Source: CBDDCX01 sp965226925
Lineage (GTDB): Bacteria > Gemmatimonadota > Gemmatimonadetes > Longimicrobiales > Gaopeijiaceae
NCBI GenBank assembly: GCA_965226925.1
Contig: CBDDEN010000009.1
Location: 248,001 to 312,000, forward strand
Reading direction: 5' to 3'
DNA: 64,000 nucleotides
The notes below the pieces were generated by a model. The model saw nothing but the letters and a program-made list of their open reading frames with translations, was not told the DNA's origin and made no database searches. Every line of letters starts with the position of its first letter. The first letter of the stretch is position 1. Made by a program: the position numbers and the translations under genes. Shown in pieces: positions 50,282 through 59,052 of the stretch.

Positions 50282-51276
50282 AGCACTTCGCTTGGGCCGG
50301 AGCGCTCGTCGTGGCCGTGATGGCCGCGTTCGTCGTGAGCATTTGGCTCGGTGCGGTGGAGCTCACCCCCTCCCAGGTCGTCGCTGCTCTGACGGGCGGG
50401 GGCGATCCGGTCCTTCGGCAAATCGTCATCGAGCTTCGTGCGCCCCGGGCGGCGCTCGCAATCCTGGTCGGTGGTGGTCTGGCCCTGGCCGGAGCAGTGT
50501 TTCAGGCGCTACTCCGCAACCCACTCGCGGAGCCGTACATCCTTGGCATCTCGGGCGGTGCCGCGACCGGCGCGGTCTTGGCCTTGGCCCTGGGGCTGGT
50601 GGCCGGCCACTCCTGGGCGCTGCCGGCGGCATCGTTCGCCGGAGCGATCCTGGCCGTCGGATTGGTGTTGAGGGTGGCCTTGGCCGCCGACGACAGGGTG
50701 GACGTGCGTGTGCTGCTTCTCGCCGGAGTCGTGGTCGGGGCGTTCTTCGCAGCCTGTATCGCCTTCATCTTGTCGGTGTCTGACGCGCGTACGGTACGGA
50801 GCGCAGTCCTTTGGATGATGGGTAGCCTTGCGGGAGCCGACTGGCCCACGGTGGCTATTGTCGCGGTGTATACGGTGCCGGCCGCCTTACTTTTGGCGGG
50901 CCTCGCTCGTCCGCTCAACCTCATGGCCATCGGCGAGGACACGGCAGGCTACCTCGGCACCAATGTCGAGCGGGTCAAGAGGACCGCCTACGTGGTGGCG
51001 TCGCTTCTGACCGCGGCCGGCGTCGCCGCCACCGGCGTGATCGGATTCGTCGGACTCATCGTTCCCCACGGTGTGAGGCTCGTCTCAGGGTCCGACTACC
51101 GGACCCTGCTTCCCCTCTCATTCCTGGCCGGGGCCGTCTTCCTGACTTTGGCCGACGTTGTGGCCCGAACGGTTCTTTCTCCGACCGAGGTGCCTATCGG
51201 CGTCGTCACCGCTTTCGTGGGGGTGCCTCTGTTTCTGGTCCTTCTGCGACGCAGTCTGGGTAGCGGGGGGCGTTGA
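50278..51276 (+). CDS. BtuC/FecCD-type ABC permease
   Basis: This 332-residue polytopic inner-membrane protein has about ten helices. The FecCD signature is present: LRAPRAALAILVGGGLALAG, NPLAEPYILGISGGA, the EAA-like loop AIGEDTAGYLGTNV and IGFVGLIVPHGVRL. It starts at a GTG overlapping the stop of the binding protein, and its stop overlaps the ATPase start (TGATG). It forms the channel of the importer with the flanking genes. Confidence 0.9.
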   Translation: MKHFAWAGALVVAVMAAFVVSIWLGAVELTPSQVVAALTGGGDPVLRQIVIELRAPRAALAILVGGGLALAGAVFQALLRNPLAEPYILGISGGAATGAVLALALGLVAGHSWALPAASFAGAILAVGLVLRVALAADDRVDVRVLLLAGVVVGAFFAACIAFILSVSDARTVRSAVLWMMGSLAGADWPTVAIVAVYTVPAALLLAGLARPLNLMAIGEDTAGYLGTNVERVKRTAYVVASLLTAAGVAATGVIGFVGLIVPHGVRLVSGSDYRTLLPLSFLAGAVFLTLADVVARTVLSPTEVPIGVVTAFVGVPLFLVLLRRSLGSGGR

Positions 51277-52082
51277 TGTCGAACCAATCCCACGCTCTCG
51301 CCGCCATCGATCTCACGGTCCGCTATGCCGGAACGCACGCGGCAGCGTTGGACGGCGTATCGATGGTCGCCCCCCGAGGGTCCTTCTATGCGGTGCTCGG
51401 GCCCAACGGATCAGGCAAGTCCACGCTCCTGAGGGCCCTGCTCGGAATGGTCCCTCCGGTAACGGGAGAGACCCGTGTCTCCGGACGGGCCGTATCGGAG
51501 TGGAACCGCCGGGCGCTCGCGCGAGAGGTAGGCGTCGTAGCCCAAGCAGAGTCCTTGGCGTTCCCGCTCACGGTCCGCGAACTCGTGGGCATGGGGCGCT
51601 ACCCCTACCTGGGACCGCTTCAGCCTGAGGCCCCGACCGATCGGGAAGCCGTTCGGCGGGCGATGGAGAAGTGCGACGTCCTGGAGCTGGGGCACCGATT
51701 CGTTTCGACCCTGTCGGGGGGCGAGCTCCAACGGGCTCGAGTCGCACGGGCTCTCGCCCAGGAGCCCGAGGTACTGATGCTCGACGAGCCCACCGCCAGC
51801 CTGGACATACGCCACGAGATGGAGATCCTCGAGCTGCTCAGATCTTCCGCCGACGTGGGTATGACCATCTTCCTCATCACCCACAACCTCGATCTGGCCG
51901 CCCGCTTCGCCGACCGGATACTGCTCCTCGATCGGGGCCGCGTCGCCGCCGAAGGGGAGCCACGCAACGTCCTGCGGGAAGGCACCCTGCAACAGGTCTA
52001 TAAGTGGCCGGTAGCCGTCGATGACGATCCCAGGACCGGCGTCCTCCGGGTCACGCCACTCTCGGGAAGCTACCGGCCCTAG
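51276..52082 (+). CDS. BtuD/FecE-type ABC transporter ATPase
   Basis: This 268-residue ATPase energises the preceding permease. Walker A is GPNGSGKSTLLRAL, the signature LSGGELQRARVARAL, Walker B EVLMLDEPTASLD and the switch ITHNLDL. The length and the motif VGMGRYPYLGPL, in the region that contacts the permease, are typical of B12/siderophore importers. ATG 51276 overlaps the permease stop. It is the last gene of the operon and is convergent with rsgA, which ends 5 bases downstream. Confidence 0.9.
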   Translation: MSNQSHALAAIDLTVRYAGTHAAALDGVSMVAPRGSFYAVLGPNGSGKSTLLRALLGMVPPVTGETRVSGRAVSEWNRRALAREVGVVAQAESLAFPLTVRELVGMGRYPYLGPLQPEAPTDREAVRRAMEKCDVLELGHRFVSTLSGGELQRARVARALAQEPEVLMLDEPTASLDIRHEMEILELLRSSADVGMTIFLITHNLDLAARFADRILLLDRGRVAAEGEPRNVLREGTLQQVYKWPVAVDDDPRTGVLRVTPLSGSYRP

Positions 52083-52087
52083 AGAAG

Positions 52088-53129
52088 CTAGTGTCCCGCA
52101 GACTCGGCCTCTTCGAACAGGACCTTGTAGCTCTCGAAGCGCCCAGCGTCGACGTCTCCCGCCGCGACCGCCTCGAGCACGGCGCAGTCCGGCTCGTGGA
52201 GGTGACTGCACTCTCGGAAGCGACACCCTCCGAGCAAGGAGCGGAGCTCCGGGAGAACAGGACTTGTAGCTCTCGAAGCGCCCAGCGTCGACGTCTCCCG
52301 CCGCGACCTCGAGCACGGCGCAGCGCTCGTGGAGGTGACTGCACTCTCGGAAGCGACACCCTCCGAGCAAGGAGCGGAGCTCCGGGAAGCACTTGTCGAG
52401 ATCCACCTGGCGCACCCCCCACACCCCGATATCGCTGAAGCCGGGCGTATCCGCTACGAGCCCTCCGCAGCGGAGTTGAATCAACCTGGACGACACCGTG
52501 GTATGGCGACCGGTACCGCGCTTGCGGCTCAGCTCGCCGGTTCTGAGTGCGTGCGCCGGCTCGAGCGCGTTCACCAGGCTAGACTTACCCACGCCGGAGG
52601 GCCCCGCCAAGGCGGCAATCCCATGGCACACCTGAGCAGCGAGCCCGTCCAGTCCCTCACCGGTCTCCGCGCTCACCCTCAGCACCAAGTACCCTAAGGG
52701 CTCATAGACGCGCTCCAGCGTTGCGGCCACCTCCCCCGCGCCCGCGAGGTCCATCTTGTTCAAAACCACCACGGGCGTGACGCCTCCGTACTCGGCCACG
52801 ACCAACAGCCGATCGATCAGATCCAGCCGGGGCTTGGGCCGGCTGGCGGCGAAGACAGCGAGGAGTTGATCGGCGTTCGCAACGAGCACCTTGGTGGAAC
52901 GACCTCCGAAACGACTTCGGATGATGGCCGTTTCACGCGGGAGGATCTCTTCGACGACGTACGCGTCTTCGCCCGCCTCCTCGACCCGGACTCGATCGCC
53001 GATCACCACCTGATCGCCCGTGCGCCGCTCGAGCTTGAGACGACCTCTCAAGGAAGCCTCTACGATCGCTCCGTCATCGAGCGCGACGGTGTACACACCA
53101 CCACCGACGAGGTGGACCATGCCCGTCAT
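52088..53129 (-). pseudogene. rsgA: Ribosome small-subunit GTPase RsgA, frame broken by a tandem duplication
   Basis: The reverse frame from ATG 53129 encodes RsgA, a circularly permuted GTPase that helps mature the 30S subunit. It shows the OB-fold N terminus (GDQVVIGDRVRV), VVLNKMDLAG, the P-loop AGPSGVGKSSLVNAL and ADTPGFSD. The C-terminal zinc motif region (CRFRECSHLHE) occurs twice because 52115-52254 is duplicated as 52255-52387. The first-read copy has lost bases and shifts frame after FESYK. The second copy is complete and ends EPDCAVLEA through VLFEEAESAGH and TAG at 52088. Removing the 133-base copy restores exactly 303 codons, a normal RsgA. It is either a recent mutation or an assembly error. 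Confidence 0.82.
52115..52387. repeat. Imperfect tandem duplication inside rsgA (140 + 133 bases)
   Basis: Unit 1 is 52115-52254 and unit 2 is 52255-52387. They differ by a few small deletions in unit 2 (GACCTTG to GACTTG, GACCGCCTC to GACCTC, CAGTCCGGC to CAGCGC) and hardly at all by substitution. Confidence 0.9.
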
Positions 53130-53155
53130 GCGCTCGGCCAGATGGGCGACACCCG

Positions 53156-53211
53156 AAAAAAAGCCCCGCCGCCCCCCCAAGAATGTCTCGTCTCGGGGAG
53201 GGCGGGGCTTC
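53156..53211 (-). terminator. Rho-independent terminator of the sigma factor gene
   Basis: On the reverse strand a stem of GAAGCCCCGCC with CTCCCC pairs across a 14-base loop with GGGGGGCGGCGGGGCTT and runs into seven Ts. It lies 13 bases after the sigma gene stop and only about 27 bases before the rsgA start. Confidence 0.85.
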
Positions 53212-53223
53212 CCTGCCGGTGGA

Positions 53224-54117
53224 TCACGCCGCGAACGACTCCAGCGCATCTCCCTTACCACCCTCGCGGAGGCGCCGCAGGGCCCGGTCACGCAGCTGGC
53301 GGATACGCTCCCGCGTCACGCCGAGCATGTTGCCGATCTCCTCGAGAGTGTGCTCCCGCTCGCCTTCAAGTCCGAAGTACAGGCGAAGCACGCGGGCGTC
53401 ACGCGCCTCGAGAGTGTCCAGGGCCGCCCCGACCGTCTCGGTCAAAAGCCGGCTCTCGACCTCTTGCTCGGGCTCGGCCGCCTCTTCTGTAATGAACCGC
53501 TCGACGAGCTGAGAGTCCTCACTGTCACCGATGGGAGCGTCGAGCCGGATCTCCGCCGCGTTCAAAGTCTGAAGGGACTCGATCAACTCCGGAGTCAGAT
53601 CCGTGGCCGCACTCAACTCATTGGAGGTGGGCTCGCGATTCAGCTCCTGCTTGAGGCGCTCCTTCTCACGAAAGATGCGCGCCAAATCAGACGCCCTGTT
53701 CAGCGGTACGCGCACCGCGCGACCGTGGTTGGCCAAAGAAGCCAGAATCGCCTGGCGAATCCACCAAACGGCATAACTGATGAACTTCACGCCCTGCTCG
53801 GGATCGAACTTCCGTGCAGCCGTCACCAATCCGACGTTCCCCTCTTGGATCAGGTCCGTGAGCGCAACGCCCCGGTTCTGGTATTTCTTGGCCACGCTGA
53901 TCACGAAACGAAGATTCGCTCGTGCCAGTTCTTGGATCGCATCCTGGTCACCCTTCTGAGCGAGGGCACCGAGCTCCTTCTCCTTGTCGGGAGTGATGAG
54001 CTCATGGCGACTTACATCCCTGAGATATTGATCCAGGGCGGTCTTTTCTTCGATGCTAGCGTCGAACCCGGCCAGGGGATTACGTCCCTTCCGCTTCCGC
54101 GTAGTTGCCGTAGCCAT
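53224..54117 (-). CDS. Primary-type (group 1/2) sigma-70 factor
   Basis: This 297-residue sigma factor has regions 1.2 (DQYLRDVSRHELIT), 2 (ELARANLRFVISVAKKYQNR, LTDLIQEGNVGLVTAARKFD and YAVWWIRQAI), 3 (EPTSNELSAATDLTPELI) and 4 (YFGLEGEREHTLEEIGNMLG then TRERIRQLRDRAL). It lacks the long N-terminal region 1.1, so it is either a short SigA-like principal factor, as found in several phyla, or an RpoS-like alternative. AGGAG precedes the ATG. A strong terminator follows. Confidence 0.92.
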   Translation of the reverse strand: MATATTRKRKGRNPLAGFDASIEEKTALDQYLRDVSRHELITPDKEKELGALAQKGDQDAIQELARANLRFVISVAKKYQNRGVALTDLIQEGNVGLVTAARKFDPEQGVKFISYAVWWIRQAILASLANHGRAVRVPLNRASDLARIFREKERLKQELNREPTSNELSAATDLTPELIESLQTLNAAEIRLDAPIGDSEDSQLVERFITEEAAEPEQEVESRLLTETVGAALDTLEARDARVLRLYFGLEGEREHTLEEIGNMLGVTRERIRQLRDRALRRLREGGKGDALESFAA

Positions 54118-54514
54118 CGAAAATCTATGCTCCTGATTACTCGGGTTTCGTAATGTTATCGGGTCGATCTCCGACCGACCTCGAAAGCGTTGGATATGCA
54201 GCCGTTCAAGATATCGACATGCACACCTCTTGTCCAGTTGTTTCCAGAACTGCTACGACACCGAACCCGTAAGCGGGGTTCCAACCCATCACAAGGCGAC
54301 CGGCCATACCGACGTCATCTCCGTCGCGTCGGCTCCGGCCCTGAAACGGCGATGGATCCGCCGGGTCGATGCCACCCTGTGCTAAACCCGCGGCCCCTCC
54401 GGTTCCCCGGTTTTCGGGCTTTTCCCTCGACCGTGATGCCGTCCTCTGTTGCTTTGCGCATCCCACGTCTGCGGTTAAGCTTCCTGCTCGATCTTCTTTC
54501 ACCCTGGAGCATAT
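54118..54514. other. 397-base intergenic region between sigma factor and phosphatase
   Basis: The region must hold divergent promoters. No gene, tRNA or clear hairpin terminator was recognised. AGGAG before the sigma gene and GGAG before the phosphatase are visible as ribosome binding sites. Confidence 0.5.
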
Positions 54515-55261
54515 TTGGCACTCACCTGGCGGGTGGCCGGCACGTCGGACCCCGGACTCAAACGGAGCCGCAACGAGGACACACTCCTTCTCGACGAAAC
54601 CAACGGCATCGTCATCGTGGCCGATGGCATCGGCGGCCGTCCCGCAGGTGATTTCGCTTCAAAGGAAGCGGCGCGGATCGTTCGTGAGAGCCTGACCTCT
54701 GAAGAGTCCACGTTGGACTGGGGCGAGAGAATGGCGGAGGCGGTCAAGTCGGCAAACCGCAACATCTGGGAGGCCGCCCTCGAAGAGCCGGAAAACGAGG
54801 GTATGGGCACCACGGTGACGGCACTCTGCCTACGGGGCGACTCGGGTCAGTGGGTGGTCGGCCACGTCGGCGACAGTCGGGCTTACCTCTTCAGGGACGG
54901 CACGCTCAGGCGGATTACGCGTGATCATACGGTCGTGCAGGCGCTCGTGGAGTCGGGAGCTCTGACCCCCTCGGCTGCCGGGGGACATCCTCTGCGCCAT
55001 CTCATCAGCCGAGCCGTGGGAACCGGGGTCGAGGTCGAGTCCGACATTTTCGACGGCTCCGCCCGGGCCGCCGACATTTTCCTTCTCTGCACCGACGGCC
55101 TGGCCAGTCTGATGACGGATGGCGAGCTCGAGGAGGCGCTACACGGCCTCACCTGGGACGGCCTCGAGGAGATCACCTCGCGGCTGGTCGCGGAGGCTCA
55201 CGTGCGCGGGGCACCGGATAACGTCACGCTCGGTTGGCTGGCACTCGACGAAGCCGGCTGA
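54515..55261 (+). CDS. PP2C-type Ser/Thr protein phosphatase
   Basis: This 248-residue phosphatase has the PP2C metal-binding motifs GLKRSRNEDTLLL, VIVADGIGGRPAGD, MGTTVTALCL, VGHVGDSRAYLF, LCTDGLASLMTD and GAPDNVTLGWLAL. It belongs to the bacterial Stp/PrpC group that reverses Hanks-type kinase phosphorylation. No Ser/Thr kinase is adjacent. The start is a TTG at 54515 with GGAG five bases upstream, which fits the conserved N terminus. Confidence 0.9.
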   Translation: MALTWRVAGTSDPGLKRSRNEDTLLLDETNGIVIVADGIGGRPAGDFASKEAARIVRESLTSEESTLDWGERMAEAVKSANRNIWEAALEEPENEGMGTTVTALCLRGDSGQWVVGHVGDSRAYLFRDGTLRRITRDHTVVQALVESGALTPSAAGGHPLRHLISRAVGTGVEVESDIFDGSARAADIFLLCTDGLASLMTDGELEEALHGLTWDGLEEITSRLVAEAHVRGAPDNVTLGWLALDEAG

Positions 55262-55324
55262 GGACGCGCCTCGGTATCGGCGACCGGAGTTCCGTGCGTG
55301 GCGTGACGATCATAGCCCCGATGC

Positions 55325-56614
55325 CTAGGCCTGGCGCGTGATCCTCTCCAGGACAAGCTCTCGATCCAACGAGCGCCGTTCGAAGGTGAATACCCGCAGG
55401 ACCCGGGTGGTCTTGTAGAGTTCTTGGGCCAGGCGCGGGAGATCGATGAGCCCTGGCAATCCCCCGAGACCCAAGCGCTGCACCTGACCCGTCCGCCTCT
55501 CGATGAGTAGATCCAACTGGAACATCGCGCGCTTGGCGGGGAAGTCGATGACCACCTCGCCCGGCTCGAGACCGACCTCCTCCGCCAACTGATCTTCCAC
55601 GGCCCTCTTCATCGCGGTGTCCGAGATGACCCAGTCCTCCACGACCCGATCCCCGAGCTCGGCGGCAGTAACCTCCAATGCACGCTTGGGAAGCTTGCGG
55701 GCCCGCAGGGCCGGAAGCCAACGCGTCGCGAGCTTCTCCGCGATGGGACTGTCCGACTCCTGCACGCGGCGGGTCGTCTCGAAGATCAACTCCTCGTCCG
55801 TGGGGCCGACCAACTCCTCCGGGTCGAGGATCCGATCGCGCACGGCCTCATCCACGATCCTCTTGTAGAGAGAGCTGGCGGCGCGTACGGCGTGATGCCA
55901 ATACACGTTCCTGAACATCTGGTACTTCGCGAACAGGAGCGACTCGAGTGCCGCCACTGCCTTCTCGTGGACTCCGACCTCGGCCCTTCCCGTCGCGGGA
56001 TCGGTGAGGATGGTGATGCCCTGGAGCAGCCGATCCACGTCGACTTCGCCGTAGGGAACCCCGCAGAAGCGAGCGTCCCGTCTGAGGTACTCCATCTTGT
56101 CCAGATCCAGGCTACCCGCAACCAGGCCGCCGAGTGGGTTGTCGCTCTTTCCTCGGATCAGAGCGTGAATCTTGGGCCCGGCATCGGGTCCGATGGTGGC
56201 CAGCGCGTCGTTCAACTCCGGAGAGTCGAAGAACCGTGCGCTGATCGCCTCATGATCTCCCGGCAGGAGGTCGGATTCCAACTCCTCCAAGGCGTGTGAG
56301 AACGCGTAGTGGCCGATGTCGTGCAGAAGCGCCGCATAGGGCACGAGCAGCGCCTCGTCCCCGACGTCGCCGGGCATGCGGCGCGTTTCCTTCAGGCTCC
56401 GGATGGCGGTGATGGTGAGGTGATAGACGCCGAGAGCGTGGTCGAACCGGGTGTGAGTCGCTCCGGGATAGACGAGGTGGGCGAAGCCGAGTTGGCGGAT
56501 GTAGCGCAGGCGCTGAAAAGCCTGCGTATCGATGATGCGCACTGCGGTGGCATCCAATCGAATCGTGTTCCACAGGGGGTCCCGAACGATCCGATCGCGG
56601 CTCTCTGAAGACAT
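55325..56614 (-). CDS. HD-domain phosphohydrolase (dGTPase-like)
   Basis: This 429-residue protein has the HD metal motif: the first His in THTRFDHALGV, the HD pair in ALLHDIGHYAFSH and a later Asp in GSLDLDKMEYLRRDA. The opening (DPLWNTIRLDATAVRIIDT) and the motif FQRLRYIRQLG are typical of the YdhJ/dNTPase-like group that hydrolyses dNTPs or related nucleotides. It is convergent with the PP2C gene and divergent from the UvrC-like gene 111 bases away. Substrate is not shown by sequence. Confidence 0.88.
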   Translation of the reverse strand: MSSESRDRIVRDPLWNTIRLDATAVRIIDTQAFQRLRYIRQLGFAHLVYPGATHTRFDHALGVYHLTITAIRSLKETRRMPGDVGDEALLVPYAALLHDIGHYAFSHALEELESDLLPGDHEAISARFFDSPELNDALATIGPDAGPKIHALIRGKSDNPLGGLVAGSLDLDKMEYLRRDARFCGVPYGEVDVDRLLQGITILTDPATGRAEVGVHEKAVAALESLLFAKYQMFRNVYWHHAVRAASSLYKRIVDEAVRDRILDPEELVGPTDEELIFETTRRVQESDSPIAEKLATRWLPALRARKLPKRALEVTAAELGDRVVEDWVISDTAMKRAVEDQLAEEVGLEPGEVVIDFPAKRAMFQLDLLIERRTGQVQRLGLGGLPGLIDLPRLAQELYKTTRVLRVFTFERRSLDRELVLERITRQA

Positions 56615-56725
56615 GGGCGGACGTTAGCGGTGCGGCGCCATGCAGAGCAATGGCTCTTTGGGACGGCGCCTCCTATACTTACCGAACGAAAAGCGAAAGT
56701 CCCGAGACTCCGACACCCACAGAGC

Positions 56726-57838
56726 GTGCCGACCTCCGCCCTCCGCGAACACGTATGCACCCATGCCGAGAACCGTCCGGGCATCTATCAGATGCTCGGC
56801 GCTGATGGGCATCCCCTGTATGTGGGGAAGTCCGTGAGGGTGAGGACCCGCTTGCTCTCATATTTTCGAGCGCCGGCGGGCGACAAGGCCGCCAACCTGA
56901 TTCGTGAAACCGGCCGCATTCGCTGGGAGTACATTCCGAACGAGTTCTCGGCCCTCGTGCGCGAGATGAAGCTCATTCAGCGATGGCAACCCCGCTTCAA
57001 CGTCCAGCACAAACGCAAGCGCGCATACGCGTTCGTGAAGCTGACCCGGGAACTCGCACCCCGCATTCTGCCCGTGAGCCGGGTCATCGCCGACGGATCC
57101 CTTTACTTCGGCCCGTTTCCCGCCGTGGGCCAGGTCGGAAGCACGGTGCGAGAGGTCGCACACGCGGTGGGTTTGAGGGACTGCCCGGGGCCCACGCCGG
57201 TCTTCTTCGACGATCAACTCGAGATCTTCGGCGGCGGCCGCGCGCCGCTATGCATGAGAGCGGAGTTGGGAACGTGCCTGGCTCCGTGCTGTGGCGGCAG
57301 CACCGGGGACGCATACCGGCGACAGGTCGACGTTGCACGCCGGTTCCTCGAAGGCAAGACCCGCGAGCCCCTGGTCGGCCTTGAACGTCGCATGGCGGAG
57401 GCCGTGGACCGACTCGACTTCGAGTATGCGGGCGTCCTCAGAGATCGCATCGAACGGCTACAGGCCTTCCAGGACCGGCTGGCCGCCTTCCGAGGGCGCG
57501 TGGAGAGCCTGACGTTCCTGTATCGAGTACCTGGCTTCGCAGGTGACGATCGCATCTACCTCATCCGCAGGGGCCGAATCCAGCGCGACTACGTCTATCC
57601 GAAGTCGAAACGAGACCGGAGCCGCGTGTCGAAGGCGGTCGAGAAGGTCTATCTGAGCACGGACCGAGGTCCCGCAGCGCTTCGGCCTCACGAAGCGGCC
57701 GAAATCCTACTGGTGGCGCGCTGGTTCGAGCTCCGTCCGAAGGAACTCCGGCGAACCGTCACGCCCACGCAGTGGCTCGAGCGCGGGGCCATTCGCGGTG
57801 GCCCCAGCCGGCGCCGAGCCGGAGGCGTGTTGACGTGA
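56726..57838 (+). CDS. UvrC-like GIY-YIG nuclease lacking the C-terminal endonuclease half
   Basis: The protein has a GIY-YIG domain (RPGIYQML and HPLYVGKSVRVRTRLLSYF), the linker cysteine cluster of UvrC (CMRAELGTCLAPCCG) and a UVR-type helix (RRMAEAVDRLDFEYAGVLRD). It ends without the RNase H-like and HhH domains, so it resembles E. coli Cho or a UvrC N-terminal paralogue that can make the 3' nick. The frame is open to 56630, but GTG 56726 starts just before the conserved part and a TATACT element lies at 56674-56679. The last 4 bases overlap the CoA transferase start (GTGA), an unusual pairing. Confidence 0.78.
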   Translation: MPTSALREHVCTHAENRPGIYQMLGADGHPLYVGKSVRVRTRLLSYFRAPAGDKAANLIRETGRIRWEYIPNEFSALVREMKLIQRWQPRFNVQHKRKRAYAFVKLTRELAPRILPVSRVIADGSLYFGPFPAVGQVGSTVREVAHAVGLRDCPGPTPVFFDDQLEIFGGGRAPLCMRAELGTCLAPCCGGSTGDAYRRQVDVARRFLEGKTREPLVGLERRMAEAVDRLDFEYAGVLRDRIERLQAFQDRLAAFRGRVESLTFLYRVPGFAGDDRIYLIRRGRIQRDYVYPKSKRDRSRVSKAVEKVYLSTDRGPAALRPHEAAEILLVARWFELRPKELRRTVTPTQWLERGAIRGGPSRRRAGGVLT

Positions 57839-59022
57839 CGGGGCATCTCGTCGGCCTTCGCGTGGTGGATATCACGCAGAACCTCGCGGGGCCCTACTGC
57901 ACACAGATCCTCGGCGATCTCGGAGCCGAGGTCGTGAAGATCGAGCCACCCAAGGGAGACTCCGCCCGAGCTTGGGGGCCCCCGTTTTGGGGCGGAGAGA
58001 GTCCGCTCTTCCTGAGTGCCAACCGCAACAAGCGGAGCGTTCGACTCGACCTCAAGAGCGAGGGAGGGAGGGAGGTGGCGTGGAGGCTGATCGAGCGGGC
58101 CGACGTCTTCGTGCAGTCGCTTCGAGGCGGTGTCGGCGAGAAGCTCGGCATGGACTACGTGTCGGTGAGGGCGAGGCGCCCCGGGATCATCTACGTGTCC
58201 GTGACGGCCTATGGACCGACCGGGCCACTGAAGGACCTGCCCGGATACGACCCGCTCATGCAAGCGTACAGTGGCATCATGTCCGTGACGGGCCACCCCG
58301 AGACCGGCCCGGCCCGCGTGGGCGGCTCCGTGGTGGACTACGGCACCGGCATGTGGGGAGCCGTTGGGGTCTTGTCGGCCCTGCACAGGCGCAACGAAAC
58401 GGGGGAGGGATGCCACGTGATGACCGCCTTGCTGGACACAGCCCTCGGCTGGGTCGCGTATCACCTCATGGGCTATCTGGCCGACGGGCGTGTGCCGGGG
58501 CCCATGGGGTCTCGGTTCGGCATGATCGCTCCTTATGGCGCGTTTCCCACTCGGGACGGACAGCTGATGATCGCCGCGGGTAACGACGCACTGTTCGTAA
58601 GGCTCTGTGAGGCGCTCGGTCTCCCGGACCTCACGACGGACCCTCGTTTCGAGACGAACCCGACCAGGGTCGCCGGCAGCGACGAACTCGACGAGATCAT
58701 CGCCGAGGCGACGCGAGCGCACTCCACCCGAGAACTTTGGGAGCTCCTGGGGCGGTACGCCGTACCCGCCGCGCCGATCCAGGACATGGAGGCCGTGACC
58801 AAGGACCCGCAGGTCGAGACGTCCGGAATGCTCCCGAGGGTCGACCATCCGGAAATCGCCGACTATAGGGACGTGGCAATCCCCGTCCGGTGGGACGGCA
58901 AGAGGCCACCTACCCGGAGCGCTCCCCCGAGAGCGGGGGAGCACACGCGCGAGGTCTTGGAGGAGTTGGGTTACACGTCGGAGGAGATCGGGGAGTTGTT
59001 GGGTGGAGGGGCCGCGACCTAG
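57835..59022 (+). CDS. Family III CoA-transferase (CaiB/BaiF)
   Basis: This 395-residue enzyme matches class III CoA transferases. It has LRVVDITQNLAGPYCTQILG and LGAEVVKIEPPKGD at the N terminus, NRNKRSVRLDLK, and the catalytic Asp in LPGYDPLMQAYSGIMSVTG. Such enzymes move CoA between carboxylic acids (oxalate, carnitine, mesaconate, succinate and others); the substrate cannot be told here. The start is the GTG overlapping the UvrC-like stop; an earlier in-frame start at 57772 adds only Arg-rich noise. Confidence 0.9.
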   Translation: MTGHLVGLRVVDITQNLAGPYCTQILGDLGAEVVKIEPPKGDSARAWGPPFWGGESPLFLSANRNKRSVRLDLKSEGGREVAWRLIERADVFVQSLRGGVGEKLGMDYVSVRARRPGIIYVSVTAYGPTGPLKDLPGYDPLMQAYSGIMSVTGHPETGPARVGGSVVDYGTGMWGAVGVLSALHRRNETGEGCHVMTALLDTALGWVAYHLMGYLADGRVPGPMGSRFGMIAPYGAFPTRDGQLMIAAGNDALFVRLCEALGLPDLTTDPRFETNPTRVAGSDELDEIIAEATRAHSTRELWELLGRYAVPAAPIQDMEAVTKDPQVETSGMLPRVDHPEIADYRDVAIPVRWDGKRPPTRSAPPRAGEHTREVLEELGYTSEEIGELLGGGAAT

Positions 59023-59052
59023 AAGGCCCTTGAAGACCTACGGTGCGCCGGA

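Noticed and set aside
51411..53291. A 626-residue reverse reading frame covering rsgA and the antisense of the importer ATPase
   Set aside because: After the frameshift in the duplicated unit the sequence has no RsgA character and is antisense to the ATPase gene. The real protein ends at 52088.
54260..54320. tRNA-like segment around GTAAGCGGGGTTCCAACCC
   Set aside because: The T-loop pattern GTTCRANNC is not met, and no matching acceptor and anticodon stems could be found.
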